From Candidatus Thorarchaeota archaeon SMTZ1-83 (GTDB lineage Archaea; Asgardarchaeota; Thorarchaeia; Thorarchaeales; Thorarchaeaceae): 26,450 nucleotides of DNA. The notes under the pieces were generated by a model. The model made no database searches. It worked only from the letters and a program-made list of their open reading frames with translations, and was not told the DNA's origin. This document shows, in pieces, positions 1 to 7,959 of the stretch; positions within the stretch are counted from its first letter, which is position 1; the number at the start of each line of letters is the position of its first letter. A program made the position numbers and the translations under genes. The stretch spans positions 1 through 26,450 of the forward strand of contig LRSK01000008.1 in assembly GCA_001563325.1 (NCBI GenBank), read 5' to 3'.

Positions 1-1108
1 TCCAGAAGGTCAGTCGAATCTGTGCAGACTCGTCAGCGACTATGATGTTCTGGACTCTACCCTCTCCTCCATCCTTGTCGAACGTATTGACTGGAAATAT
101 CCTGACAACTCTTCCATCTAGATCAAGATCCTTCATCTGGGCAGTTATCTCCGCAATCTGCTTCTTCCCAACTGGGGTCGATGCCGCTGCACCTGGAGTG
201 TATTCCCCGGCTTCTATCTTGATGTCCAACCCTCTCTCAATCTGTGCAGAACGACCCACATGCACCTCGATGTTACCATACCTCCCCCTCTTGGTGTTAC
301 CCCCTCTGACCCTGATGACCTCCCCCTCCGAGATGTCTTCCATCTCTTCGGCATCTTTGTCCCAGAAGACCAAGCGTGTGTCCCCTGTTTCATCCGCCAC
401 AATCAGGCTCAACACCTTTCCTTCTGTTCCGTCAGTCTTCCTGGTGAATGTTGACAAAGGGAAGACTCTCATGACCTTGGCAAGGAGCGTAATGTCGAAC
501 TCTCTCTCCTGAAGGTCACTGATCTTCTTTGAAGGAGGCTCACCAACATCAATCTCAAGGTCCTGAAGATCATGTTCATCAAGGCGCTTGATACCTGACA
601 TGCGACCCATCTGAATCTCAAGACTATCACCTAATCCCCTTCGTACGTACCCCCCACGCAACTGAATGACATCATCAATCCTTATGCTTTCATCTGAATC
701 TTCCGAGATGGCTTTTGTGACTTCATCCCAAAGTGTAACTCTAATCTGGCCTGTCTTATCTGCTATGACCAGACTCCCCACCTTTCCTTCTCCGCCCTCA
801 CCTTTGCGAGTGAAGGTCTTCACTGGGCCCACATTGATGACCTTTGCAGTCAATATGACGTTTCTTGTATTCTCAGAGATATCCTCGATTCTCATGCGTG
901 GTTTTGCAGACAGTTGATGCAGGTCAATGCCAAGGTCACGTGCAACAATCATTGCAGCCGATTCATCATTCACAACCTCTGGGCCCAATTCCTGCCGCTT
1001 CTCTTCAATCATGTTCAGTACATCTTGTCGCTGATACTTGGTGTGTTTCAGAATCAGCTCAATGGTTTCTTCAAGCGTGAGCACTTCTGTTACCGTCCTA
1101 ACAACCAC
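1..1108 (-). CDS. Replication protein A-like multi-OB-fold ssDNA-binding protein (partial, C-terminus off window)
   Basis: This minus-strand reading frame has no stop codon down to base 2, so about 369 N-terminal residues are visible. After a short helical N-terminal region come three OB-fold units, each with a conserved core: T-F-x-R/K, then E-G-K/R-V, V/I-A-D-x-(T/S), and L-x-F/L-W. The unit Phe codons lie at 812-814, 446-448 and 80-82, exactly 366 bp apart. This architecture is that of euryarchaeal RPA large subunits, which coat single-stranded DNA in replication and repair. The start is uncertain. An in-frame stop lies just upstream, and the first usable codons are GTG at 1108 and GTG at 1084. 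A TATA-like TTTAAA at 1147-1152 suits the first. The neighbouring divergent gene is PolD large subunit. Family assignment is firm; the exact start is not. Confidence 0.85.
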   Translation of the reverse strand, partial: MVVRTVTEVLTLEETIELILKHTKYQRQDVLNMIEEKRQELGPEVVNDESAAMIVARDLGIDLHQLSAKPRMRIEDISENTRNVILTAKVINVGPVKTFTRKGEGGEGKVGSLVIADKTGQIRVTLWDEVTKAISEDSDESIRIDDVIQLRGGYVRRGLGDSLEIQMGRMSGIKRLDEHDLQDLEIDVGEPPSKKISDLQEREFDITLLAKVMRVFPLSTFTRKTDGTEGKVLSLIVADETGDTRLVFWDKDAEEMEDISEGEVIRVRGGNTKRGRYGNIEVHVGRSAQIERGLDIKIEAGEYTPGAAASTPVGKKQIAEITAQMKDLDLDGRVVRIFPVNTFDKDGGEGRVQNIIVADESAQIRLTFW

Positions 1109-1146
1109 TGGTGGCTCATGGTCAGCTACAATTCATCTGTCCATGC

Positions 1147-1152
1147 TTTAAA
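1147..1152 (-). promoter_or_regulatory. TATA-like box of the RPA gene
   Basis: TTTAAA sits at the centre of the 10-bp palindrome GCTTTAAAGC (1145-1154), about 40 nt before the GTG at 1108. This spacing fits an archaeal TATA box with a short leader. It is called from spacing and composition only. Confidence 0.35.
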
Positions 1153-1190
1153 GCTCACTGCTCAATGAATACGAGTTAGCTTGGTTGGGC

Positions 1191-1202
1191 CGAAAGATAA
1201 AA
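1191..1202 (+). promoter_or_regulatory. TATA-like box of the PolD large subunit gene
   Basis: The purine-rich AAAGATAAAAG stretch (BRE plus TATA-like) lies about 35 nt before the GTG start at 1235. That predicts a transcript start only a few nucleotides before the start codon, so a leaderless or nearly leaderless mRNA. No clear Shine-Dalgarno sequence precedes the GTG. Confidence 0.35.
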
Positions 1203-1234
1203 GACAAGACCCAACATCAATGTCCTGACTTGCC

Positions 1235-4200
1235 GTGACAGAGTCTGAGCTGAATCTACCCAAACACAGTGTTAGCTACGCTCAATACTTCGAAACCCTT
1301 ACCGATGAAGTTGAGCGTGTCTACAAGATTGCAGAGGATGCTCGCTCAAAAGGATATGACCCCACAACGAAGATAGAGATTCCCCCAGCACATGATGTCG
1401 CTGCGCGTGTCGAGGTCACACTACAAGGACCAGTTGGAGTTGCCAAGCGTATCCGGGAACTGTCAGAAGAGTACGGAACCCGAGAAGAAGTAGCATTTGC
1501 AGTCGCCAAGGAGATTGCACTGGGGGAGCTTGGGGGCATCAATGACCCACAGAAGGCTGCAGACAAGGCGGTACGTGTCGCACTAGCTATCATGACGGAG
1601 AGCATAACTGCAGCACCAATTGAGGGAATAGCCAAGGTGCAAATACGGGGCCCGAAGGATGAGGAATACCTTGCACTATACCTGGCTGGGCCCATTCGTG
1701 CGGCCGGAGGCACTGAAACAGCAATGACCGTCCTAGTTGCAGACTACGTGCGTCAGTGTCTGGGCATCCCTGCATACGTGGCCACGGAGCAGGAGATTGA
1801 ACGAGCGCTTGAGGAGGTAGAACTCTATGCCAGGAATGTACACCTACAATTCCCGGTCCAACCTGAACTCGTCCGGTTTGTTGCATCCAAACTTCCAATC
1901 ATGCTTACAGGCGAACCCACTGAGGAGTTCGAGGTCACAGGAAGCCGCGATCTCGACCCTCGGATAGAAACCAACCGTGTTCGAGGAGGCGCAGTACTAG
2001 TACTGAGCGACGGCCTTGTTGGACGGGCTACTAAACTGGCCAAGAACGTAAGTGAGATGTCCATTGAGGGATGGGAGTGGCTCGAAGATGTGGCCGCGAA
2101 GATGTCCAAGGTACTCCCTTCAGAGTCTGATACTGTCGTTGACAAGAAACTTGAGCCAAAATCAGACTATCTGACCGACGTAATTGGTGGTCGCCCCGTC
2201 TTCTCTCACCCGTCCCATCTCGGTGGGTTTAGACTCAGGTATGGCCGTTCTAGGAATACGGGTTTGGCAGGTGTTGGCGTTCATCCTGCAACAATGCTTC
2301 TTGTTGACGAGTTCCTAGCCACAGGCACTCATATCAGAACAGAACGTCCTGGCAAGGGATCCATTGTTGCGCCGGTGGATACTATCGAAGGACCAATCGT
2401 TCTACTCAGGGATGGTTCACTGCGCCAAGTCTTCACAATTGAAGAGGCACGGAAGATTCAGGGGAAGGTTGATCGCATAGTCTACCTGGGAGACATACTG
2501 GTAGGTCTGGGAGAGTTCTTGGAAAACAACCACCCTCTAGTGCCATCCGGATACTGTGAGGAATGGTGGTCTCACGACTTAGAAAGTGCCTACTCTGGCC
2601 TAGGCAGCAAACAGCTTGAGAAGCTCCTTTCTGACGTTAGTTTCGACTCAGATGTTATTGAGTCCTTCATAGAATCGCCCCTCAGAAAGACTCCGAGTCC
2701 AGAAGAGGCCATCGCCATCTCAAAGAAGTTCAATATTCCTCTACATCCGCGATACCTGTACCGATGGCATGCGCTTGATTTACAAGAGATGCTAGATGTT
2801 AGGTCCTGGATTCTTACCAAACACGCCCTCGAGAAGACTGAAGATGGCGACCGAATATGCCTTCCAAACGACCAACGTCACAAGGGTTTGCTGGAGAATC
2901 TAGGAGTACCTCACGAGCTTTCCGAAGCTGGCAAGAGGATACGGTTGACTGATGACCCCGTTACAATCTTCGCGCAGCTTGGAGAGAAATCGGCAACAGC
3001 AGCAGGAAGTAACTCACTAGACGCTCTCAACTCATGTTCACAAGTGGAACTTAGAAACAAGATGGGTGTGGCTATCGGTGCACGGATGGGCCGCCCAGAG
3101 AAGGCTGAGGAACGGAGAATGCGACCTCCAGTCCAAGTCCTGTTTCCAGTGGGACGCACACTGGCAAGCGAGCGGCGCATGGAGAAGGTGGCGAAGAGCA
3201 CGCATCAATCTGCCCTTCTCGAGTCTTTTGACCTAGATACTGCGAATTCACTACCAATCTCAGAAGGCACTGGAGTGGAGCTCGAACTTGTCAGTAGACA
3301 ATGTCCCAGTTGCGAGAATGAAACATTCGAATCGCGATGTGAGAAGTGTGGGACGCATACAGAACTGCGAAGAGTGTGCCTGGAGGACGGCTGCGGAAAA
3401 CCTGTAGACGAGATCACTGGTGAGTGCCCCTTTGGCCATCGTGCCACTATGAGAGTTCTAGTCAATATCCAAGCGCTACTGGATCGTGTGAAGGATGAGA
3501 TTGGAGAACCACAATCATACAATCTACGGGCAGTCCTGGGGTTGACCAGCAATCTGAAGATTCCTGAGTACCTGGGAAAGGGCATTCTAAGGGCAAAACA
3601 TGATGTATACTGTTACCGAGATGGCACTGCAAGATTCGACGTTACCGATGCACCACTAACACACTTCAAACCGGCGGAGGTTGGAGTGTCAGTGTCAAGA
3701 CTGCGCGAGCTTGGTTACACAAACGACTACCAAGGTGCACCATTGATCTCGGACACGCAGACACTTGAGCTCAAGGTACAGGATTTGATCATACCTGAGA
3801 ACGGAGCAGACTATCTGGTTCGAGTCGGTAAGTTTGTGGATGATTGTCTGGAGAAGATCTATGGTCTTGAGAGGTACTACAAGTTCAATCTACTCGAGGA
3901 CGTTGTTGGGCAATTGGTCATTGGCCTAGCTCCCCACACCTCTGCAGGAATAATTGGAAGAGTCGTCGGATTCACGAATGCTAGTGTGTGCTATGCTCAT
4001 CCCTACTGGCACGCTGCGAAGAGGCGTAACTGTGACGGAGATGAGGATGCACTGATCCTTGTACTTGATGCACTCATCAACTTCTCCAAGGAATACCTTC
4101 CTGCTGGCAGAGGAGGTTTCATGGATGCTCCTCTTGTGCTCTCAGTTGTTCTGAACCCAGAGGAGGTTGATGACGAGAGTCACAACATCGAGGTCTGCCA

Positions 4201-4777
4201 CAGATATCCTGCTGAGTTCTATGGGATGGTTGCGGAGGCCCAGCATCCAAACGCGGTGAAGGGACTAGTCGACATTGTTCAGTCTCGACTGGGAACGGAA
4301 GCGCAATACGAGGGTTTCGGATTCACTCATGACACGTCTTCAATTGATGCTGGCCCTCGTAACACGAAATACAAGACTCTCGGTACCATGAGCGAGAAGC
4401 TCGAGGCACAGCTTCACTTGGCCGTTCTGCTTGATGCCGTTGACTCAAGGGACGTGGCAGAGCGGGTTCTCTCTCATCACTTCATCCGTGACATCAGAGG
4501 TAATCTGAGAGCCTACTCGACCCAGAAGATTAGGTGTCGCAAGTGCAACACTATCTACCGCAGAATCCCGCTCTCAGGAAAATGTGATTGTGGAGAGGGA
4601 CTCCTATTGACCGTGAGCCAGAAGAATATCTCGAAGTACCTAGGAGTTGCCGAGAAGCTGATTCGTGATCATGACCTTAGTCAGTATCTAAAACAACGTC
4701 TGACCCTCATCAACTCTGCATTGGACTCGCTCTTTGTATCTGAGCAGACGTCGCTTATGGATTACATGAAGGAGTAG
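1235..4777 (+). CDS. polC: DNA polymerase D large subunit (DP2)
   Basis: This is the catalytic subunit of the archaeal replicative family D polymerase, which works with the DP1 exonuclease subunit (not in this window). The 1180-residue length is normal for the family and there is no intein. The catalytic acidic motif N-C-D-G-D-E-D is present, with the two key aspartates at residues 934 and 936, followed by the conserved GRGGFMDAPL segment. A double zinc-binding region (C-P-S-C ... C-E-K-C, then further Cys) lies near residues 690-735, and a second Cys4 cluster near residues 1100-1120. The last residues, Q-T-S-L-M-D-Y-M, resemble a PCNA-interacting PIP box. The start is GTG at 1235, and a TATA-like element suggests a leaderless transcript. 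The stop lies 5 bp from the stop of the convergent CBS gene. Confidence 0.98.
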   Translation: MTESELNLPKHSVSYAQYFETLTDEVERVYKIAEDARSKGYDPTTKIEIPPAHDVAARVEVTLQGPVGVAKRIRELSEEYGTREEVAFAVAKEIALGELGGINDPQKAADKAVRVALAIMTESITAAPIEGIAKVQIRGPKDEEYLALYLAGPIRAAGGTETAMTVLVADYVRQCLGIPAYVATEQEIERALEEVELYARNVHLQFPVQPELVRFVASKLPIMLTGEPTEEFEVTGSRDLDPRIETNRVRGGAVLVLSDGLVGRATKLAKNVSEMSIEGWEWLEDVAAKMSKVLPSESDTVVDKKLEPKSDYLTDVIGGRPVFSHPSHLGGFRLRYGRSRNTGLAGVGVHPATMLLVDEFLATGTHIRTERPGKGSIVAPVDTIEGPIVLLRDGSLRQVFTIEEARKIQGKVDRIVYLGDILVGLGEFLENNHPLVPSGYCEEWWSHDLESAYSGLGSKQLEKLLSDVSFDSDVIESFIESPLRKTPSPEEAIAISKKFNIPLHPRYLYRWHALDLQEMLDVRSWILTKHALEKTEDGDRICLPNDQRHKGLLENLGVPHELSEAGKRIRLTDDPVTIFAQLGEKSATAAGSNSLDALNSCSQVELRNKMGVAIGARMGRPEKAEERRMRPPVQVLFPVGRTLASERRMEKVAKSTHQSALLESFDLDTANSLPISEGTGVELELVSRQCPSCENETFESRCEKCGTHTELRRVCLEDGCGKPVDEITGECPFGHRATMRVLVNIQALLDRVKDEIGEPQSYNLRAVLGLTSNLKIPEYLGKGILRAKHDVYCYRDGTARFDVTDAPLTHFKPAEVGVSVSRLRELGYTNDYQGAPLISDTQTLELKVQDLIIPENGADYLVRVGKFVDDCLEKIYGLERYYKFNLLEDVVGQLVIGLAPHTSAGIIGRVVGFTNASVCYAHPYWHAAKRRNCDGDEDALILVLDALINFSKEYLPAGRGGFMDAPLVLSVVLNPEEVDDESHNIEVCHRYPAEFYGMVAEAQHPNAVKGLVDIVQSRLGTEAQYEGFGFTHDTSSIDAGPRNTKYKTLGTMSEKLEAQLHLAVLLDAVDSRDVAERVLSHHFIRDIRGNLRAYSTQKIRCRKCNTIYRRIPLSGKCDCGEGLLLTVSQKNISKYLGVAEKLIRDHDLSQYLKQRLTLINSALDSLFVSEQTSLMDYMKE

Positions 4778-4782
4778 TTGTT

Positions 4783-5634
4783 TCATCCATCGTTTAGTGC
4801 CAATCTGAGTAGGTCCTGATCCTCAATCATGCCAATCAGACTACTCGTTGCTGATAGTACTGGCGCTTGGTCGATGTCATTCTTCCTGAAGATTCTGACA
4901 CATTCAGATATCGTGCTGACTTCACTCACACTGATTATGTTCTTCGTCATGACATCTTTCACTGGTACGTTCGGCAGTCTAAGCAACTTCTTTGTCACGA
5001 CTAGAAAGTCCTTTGAGGTCCAGCCCCACTCCACCGCGGTATCTGTGCCGCTATAGGTCTTCGATATGTTGTTCTCAACGGTGACTTCCGACAATCGAAT
5101 GAAATCGCTTACTGTGATCATTCCGGTCACTCCACCCGCCTCGTTGACTAAGACTAAGGCGTTCTTGCCTGCCATGTCCATGATCATGTATGCAAGAGGC
5201 AGCGGAGTTTCTTCCCAGATTGCGGTAATCTGGGTCCGGACATAGTCCTTGATTGGAGTGTCTTTGTACTTCTCGCTGTCCTCCAACACTGCCCCTAGGA
5301 TGTCTGGCACAGTGACAAGACCAACTAGTTCATCACCTTCCACCACCGGAAGTCTTCTGAATCCCTTCTCGAGCATCAACTTGGTTGCAGTCTTGACCTG
5401 TGTTTTGGGTGTGACCGTCGTCGGATCCCTCACCATCAACATCGCAAGTTGCGTTTCATCTGCCTTCTTCAGGACATCCGTCCTAGTCACCATTCCAACC
5501 AGAGTCTTCGATCCCTTCTTCACAACTGGAATTCCATTGGTTTGTTTCTCAGCCATGAGTTGTAGCACATCTTCTCTCGTACCTGGTACCGAAATATAGA
5601 CTACATCAGACTGCATGCACTTTGCGATTTTCAT
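4783..5634 (-). CDS. Protein with four CBS domains (two Bateman modules)
   Basis: The 283-residue protein consists almost entirely of four CBS repeats, near residues 1-60, 65-120, 130-185 and 225-283. Each carries the typical pattern of an M-x-x-x-(V/P)-x-T/S start, a central G-I/F-x-x-(L/A)-P-V-V, and a G-(M/L)-(V/I)-T-x-x-D end. CBS pairs usually bind adenine nucleotides such as AMP, ATP or S-adenosylmethionine and act as sensors. No catalytic domain is attached, so the target is unknown. The frame is open upstream to an ATG at 5718, but the ATG at 5634 is preferred: it follows a GAAGG Shine-Dalgarno and begins right at the first CBS repeat. An inverted repeat around a TATA-like box lies upstream at 5747-5791. 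The gene converges on polC. Confidence 0.9.
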   Translation of the reverse strand: MKIAKCMQSDVVYISVPGTREDVLQLMAEKQTNGIPVVKKGSKTLVGMVTRTDVLKKADETQLAMLMVRDPTTVTPKTQVKTATKLMLEKGFRRLPVVEGDELVGLVTVPDILGAVLEDSEKYKDTPIKDYVRTQITAIWEETPLPLAYMIMDMAGKNALVLVNEAGGVTGMITVSDFIRLSEVTVENNISKTYSGTDTAVEWGWTSKDFLVVTKKLLRLPNVPVKDVMTKNIISVSEVSTISECVRIFRKNDIDQAPVLSATSSLIGMIEDQDLLRLALNDG

Positions 5635-5746
5635 GTTAATACCTTCATTGTTTGTCTGCTTTACTCCGGTATAGAAAGGGCGTGTCGTACCACTCTGGTT
5701 TCTTATCAGGCTATTCAAGTCCTGTGACAGCGACCGAAAGAGATAC

Positions 5747-5791
5747 GGCCATTAACGACCTAGTATCTGTTTCTTTAAAACGTTAGTGGCC
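5747..5791. repeat. Imperfect inverted repeat around a TATA-like element
   Basis: GGCCATTAACG (5747-5757) and CGTTAGTGGCC (5781-5791) are complementary over 11 positions, with one G-T pair. The 23-nt spacer contains CTTTAAAA (5773-5780), which reads as a TATA-like TTTTAAAG on the minus strand. It lies between the end of carS and the CBS-protein gene. It could be an operator for the CBS gene or a carS terminator hairpin. Confidence 0.4.
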
Positions 5792-5835
5792 CATCGATTG
5801 CCACACACCAGACAGCGTCATGGAGTTGCCGCGAC

Positions 5836-6396
5836 TCACCATGGGTTCTCCTTCAGACCAAAAAGATAGCCGAGAGCGTTGCTTAGCCAATGAATTCCGA
5901 GAGTCATGAGTATCAGTACGGCAACGTAGACTGAATCCGGTTTTAGAAAGGGATATGCGAAGATCAACGCCATCAATATGAAACCAAGTTGGTCAAGTAT
6001 TGGGGACGGTGCCCCACTTTGAACATTCACTCTTCTCTTGAAGAAGGAACCAACTAGGTCCCCAACCAGAGCTCCCAGGGAAAGCAGTACTGCGGCTGGA
6101 ATAGTCATGAACAGAACATACTCCATGTCCGGGGACACTGTCACGAACTGCTGCATCACTGGTAGGATGTACGGGGCTGAGAAGTATTGGGCGACCCCTG
6201 TAAGACTACCGAGAAGAACGCCCACAAGGAAGCCTCGAATGGTCTTTCCATCGCCGAATATTCTGTAGCCATCCTGAAGCGTTCTACCACCATCCATGGG
6301 TCTACCACCCCCAAAGATCACAGGCATCGCATTTGCAATCCAAGCAGGTAGCCCCAGCCATAGGGAGAGCTCAAGCAACGCCAACGCTTCATACAT
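5836..6396 (-). CDS. carS: CDP-archaeol synthase
   Basis: This integral membrane enzyme transfers CMP from CTP to 2,3-di-O-geranylgeranylglyceryl phosphate, giving CDP-archaeol, the branch-point precursor of archaeal polar lipids. The 186-residue length and about five hydrophobic segments match the family. The signature lies near residues 28-58: G-G-R-P-M-D-G-G, then a DG-x-R-I-F-G-D-G-K-T-I-R-G-like block (here Y-R-I-F-G-D-G-K-T-I-R-G). A second cytoplasmic loop has D-L-V-G-S-F-F-K-R-R followed by P-x-L-D-Q-L, also typical. The ATG at 6396 is the natural start because the first membrane helix follows directly. It lies 36 nt downstream of radB on the same strand, so the two may be co-transcribed. 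Confidence 0.95.
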   Translation of the reverse strand: MYEALALLELSLWLGLPAWIANAMPVIFGGGRPMDGGRTLQDGYRIFGDGKTIRGFLVGVLLGSLTGVAQYFSAPYILPVMQQFVTVSPDMEYVLFMTIPAAVLLSLGALVGDLVGSFFKRRVNVQSGAPSPILDQLGFILMALIFAYPFLKPDSVYVAVLILMTLGIHWLSNALGYLFGLKENPW

Positions 6397-6432
6397 AGAT
6401 TTGACTCCTGTTTCCAGAACGCAATAGACTCC

Positions 6433-7161
6433 TCATTTGTCCTTTTCCTTTGATTCGGGTGTGACTGCCAGACCTCTCTCTGTTAGATATAGCACACCAG
6501 TGCTTGTTTCATCCTCAGGTCTTGTCCTTTCGAGCACTCTCTGGCCAGTCGTCTTCCCGAGGTGTACCTTGATGACATAGTCTGACCAATAGTCAATGAC
6601 GTTTTTCGCTACAGGTTCAAAGCCGCCCATGTCTGTAGGACTGCCTCGTACTTGGTTAAGTACGACGAGCGCAAGGTCGTTATGAATCGCAAGTCCCTTG
6701 AGAATGCCTGCTTGGCGATTAAGCTCACGATGATTTGAGTAGTTGGTCTTCTTGTCGTCTAGCACTGCTCTGTACAATCTTGTGAGGGTGTCAACAACGA
6801 CTAATCTGGTGCCTTCCCGTGCATAAAGCTCGATATCGTCTATTACAGCACCCTGCTCGCTGAAGCTCTTCGGTGCGAGTATGCGCAGTCTATCTTCCAG
6901 CTCACTGAAACTCTTTCCTGCTATCTGTTCTAGTCTCTCAACCGGAGAGGTCGCCTCTGAGTTCACATAGACAGTCCCCACCCCGATTCTGCAAGCTGCA
7001 CTAGCAAACTGAAGAGCAATAGTGGTCTTTCCCGAAGCCGCCTCGCCGTAGATATGAGTGAATCTTCCAGTAGAAAGCCCGCCATTGAGGAGTCGGTCCA
7101 GAACCGAAACACCCGACGGAAGAATCAAATCGCCCTTCACCGGTTCTTGGTTGTCACCCAC
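6433..7161 (-). CDS. radB: DNA repair and recombination protein RadB
   Basis: RadB is an archaeal RecA/Rad51 paralogue that lacks the N-terminal DNA-binding domain of RadA and assists homologous recombination. The 242-residue protein has the Walker A motif G-E-A-A-S-G-K-T at 39-46, a Walker B-like R-L-V-V-V-D-T strand near 120, and the loop L-N-Q-V-R-G near 170-175. The conserved basic motif T-R-P-E-D-E-T lies near the C-terminus. The length and the P-S-G-V-S-x-L-D-x-L-L-N-G-G-L lead-in are typical. The start is GTG at 7161. The RuvC/YqgF-like gene starts 33 bp away on the other strand, so both promoters must be packed into that gap or overlap the genes. Confidence 0.95.
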   Translation of the reverse strand: MGDNQEPVKGDLILPSGVSVLDRLLNGGLSTGRFTHIYGEAASGKTTIALQFASAACRIGVGTVYVNSEATSPVERLEQIAGKSFSELEDRLRILAPKSFSEQGAVIDDIELYAREGTRLVVVDTLTRLYRAVLDDKKTNYSNHRELNRQAGILKGLAIHNDLALVVLNQVRGSPTDMGGFEPVAKNVIDYWSDYVIKVHLGKTTGQRVLERTRPEDETSTGVLYLTERGLAVTPESKEKDK

Positions 7162-7194
7162 CTTTGATAAGCATAGCTCAGAAGGAAAGCCAAG

Positions 7195-7959
7195 ATGTCG
7201 AGATGTGACGTTGCTGTGGCCACCAAAAACCCAAGGATCCGCTATCTAATGGTTAACCTTCTCAAGAGATTGGGCGTTACGTTTGTTCTATGCAGACCGG
7301 ATGACAACGAGTGCAAGAGTGCAAAGGTCGTCGCAACGACCGACAAAGAGTCGAAGAGAGTCGCCAAAGAGGGTCTAGTTCTGGTAAAAGAGGGCTTCAA
7401 TCCCGATACAACGGCAATCCAAATCATGCTCAGACTGTTGGACGTCCCACAGCCTTCACAGGTAGTCGTAGGCATCGATCCCGGGATGCAGTTTGGTCTG
7501 GCATTTGTAGCCAATGGAACAACTGTCTACACAAAGACAGTCCAATCTCCCTTCAGAGCTGCAGAGAACGCCCACCAATGGGCTGCGCTTCTCCAACACA
7601 ACCGTCAAACTGAGGTTCTCATACGTGTCGGGATGGGTTCACGTCTATACTCTGCACTTTTCCTCCGAGAAATCCAAAGTATTTCGAATGAATTCGGAGT
7701 GGAACTAGTAGATGAACGTCACACAACACGAGTTGGCAAGTCTGATCAATCTTCTGCAGTGCTAATCGCGGCCCGAAGAGGCCGACCGCCGACTTCAGAC
7801 GATTTAGTCCTTGATGTCAAAAACGGATATGTGAGGTCTCTGAAACAGCTCTTCAAAAGACTGACCGATGGTGGGCGTGCCCTATCTACGGCTGAGGCTC
7901 AAGCAATCCTTCTCGACGAAGCGACAGTTGATGGCATTCTGAATGAGTCTGATCACTGA
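7195..7959 (+). CDS. RuvC/YqgF-like RNase H-fold protein (uncharacterised)
   Basis: This 254-residue protein has two parts. Residues 1-85 form an N-terminal region of unknown role. From about residue 89 there is an RNase H-fold domain: V-V-V-G-I-D-P-G-M-Q-F-G-L-A-F (Asp95), then V-D-E-R-H-T-T (Asp173, Glu174), then S-D-Q-S-S-A-V-L-I-A-A-R (Asp184). This order matches the acidic residues of the RuvC/YqgF superfamily, and D-E-R-x-T-T is the YqgF hallmark. Known members are Holliday-junction resolvases or pre-16S rRNA nucleases. The activity here is not shown. The start is ATG at 7195, with a GAAGGA-like sequence upstream. It is divergent from radB, and its stop overlaps the end of the convergent helicase gene by 7 bp. 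Confidence 0.7.
   Translation: MSRCDVAVATKNPRIRYLMVNLLKRLGVTFVLCRPDDNECKSAKVVATTDKESKRVAKEGLVLVKEGFNPDTTAIQIMLRLLDVPQPSQVVVGIDPGMQFGLAFVANGTTVYTKTVQSPFRAAENAHQWAALLQHNRQTEVLIRVGMGSRLYSALFLREIQSISNEFGVELVDERHTTRVGKSDQSSAVLIAARRGRPPTSDDLVLDVKNGYVRSLKQLFKRLTDGGRALSTAEAQAILLDEATVDGILNESDH

Noticed and set aside
42..512. Plus-strand open frame of 156 codons
   Set aside because: It is antisense to the RPA gene, whose minus-strand frame has the repeated OB-fold motifs.
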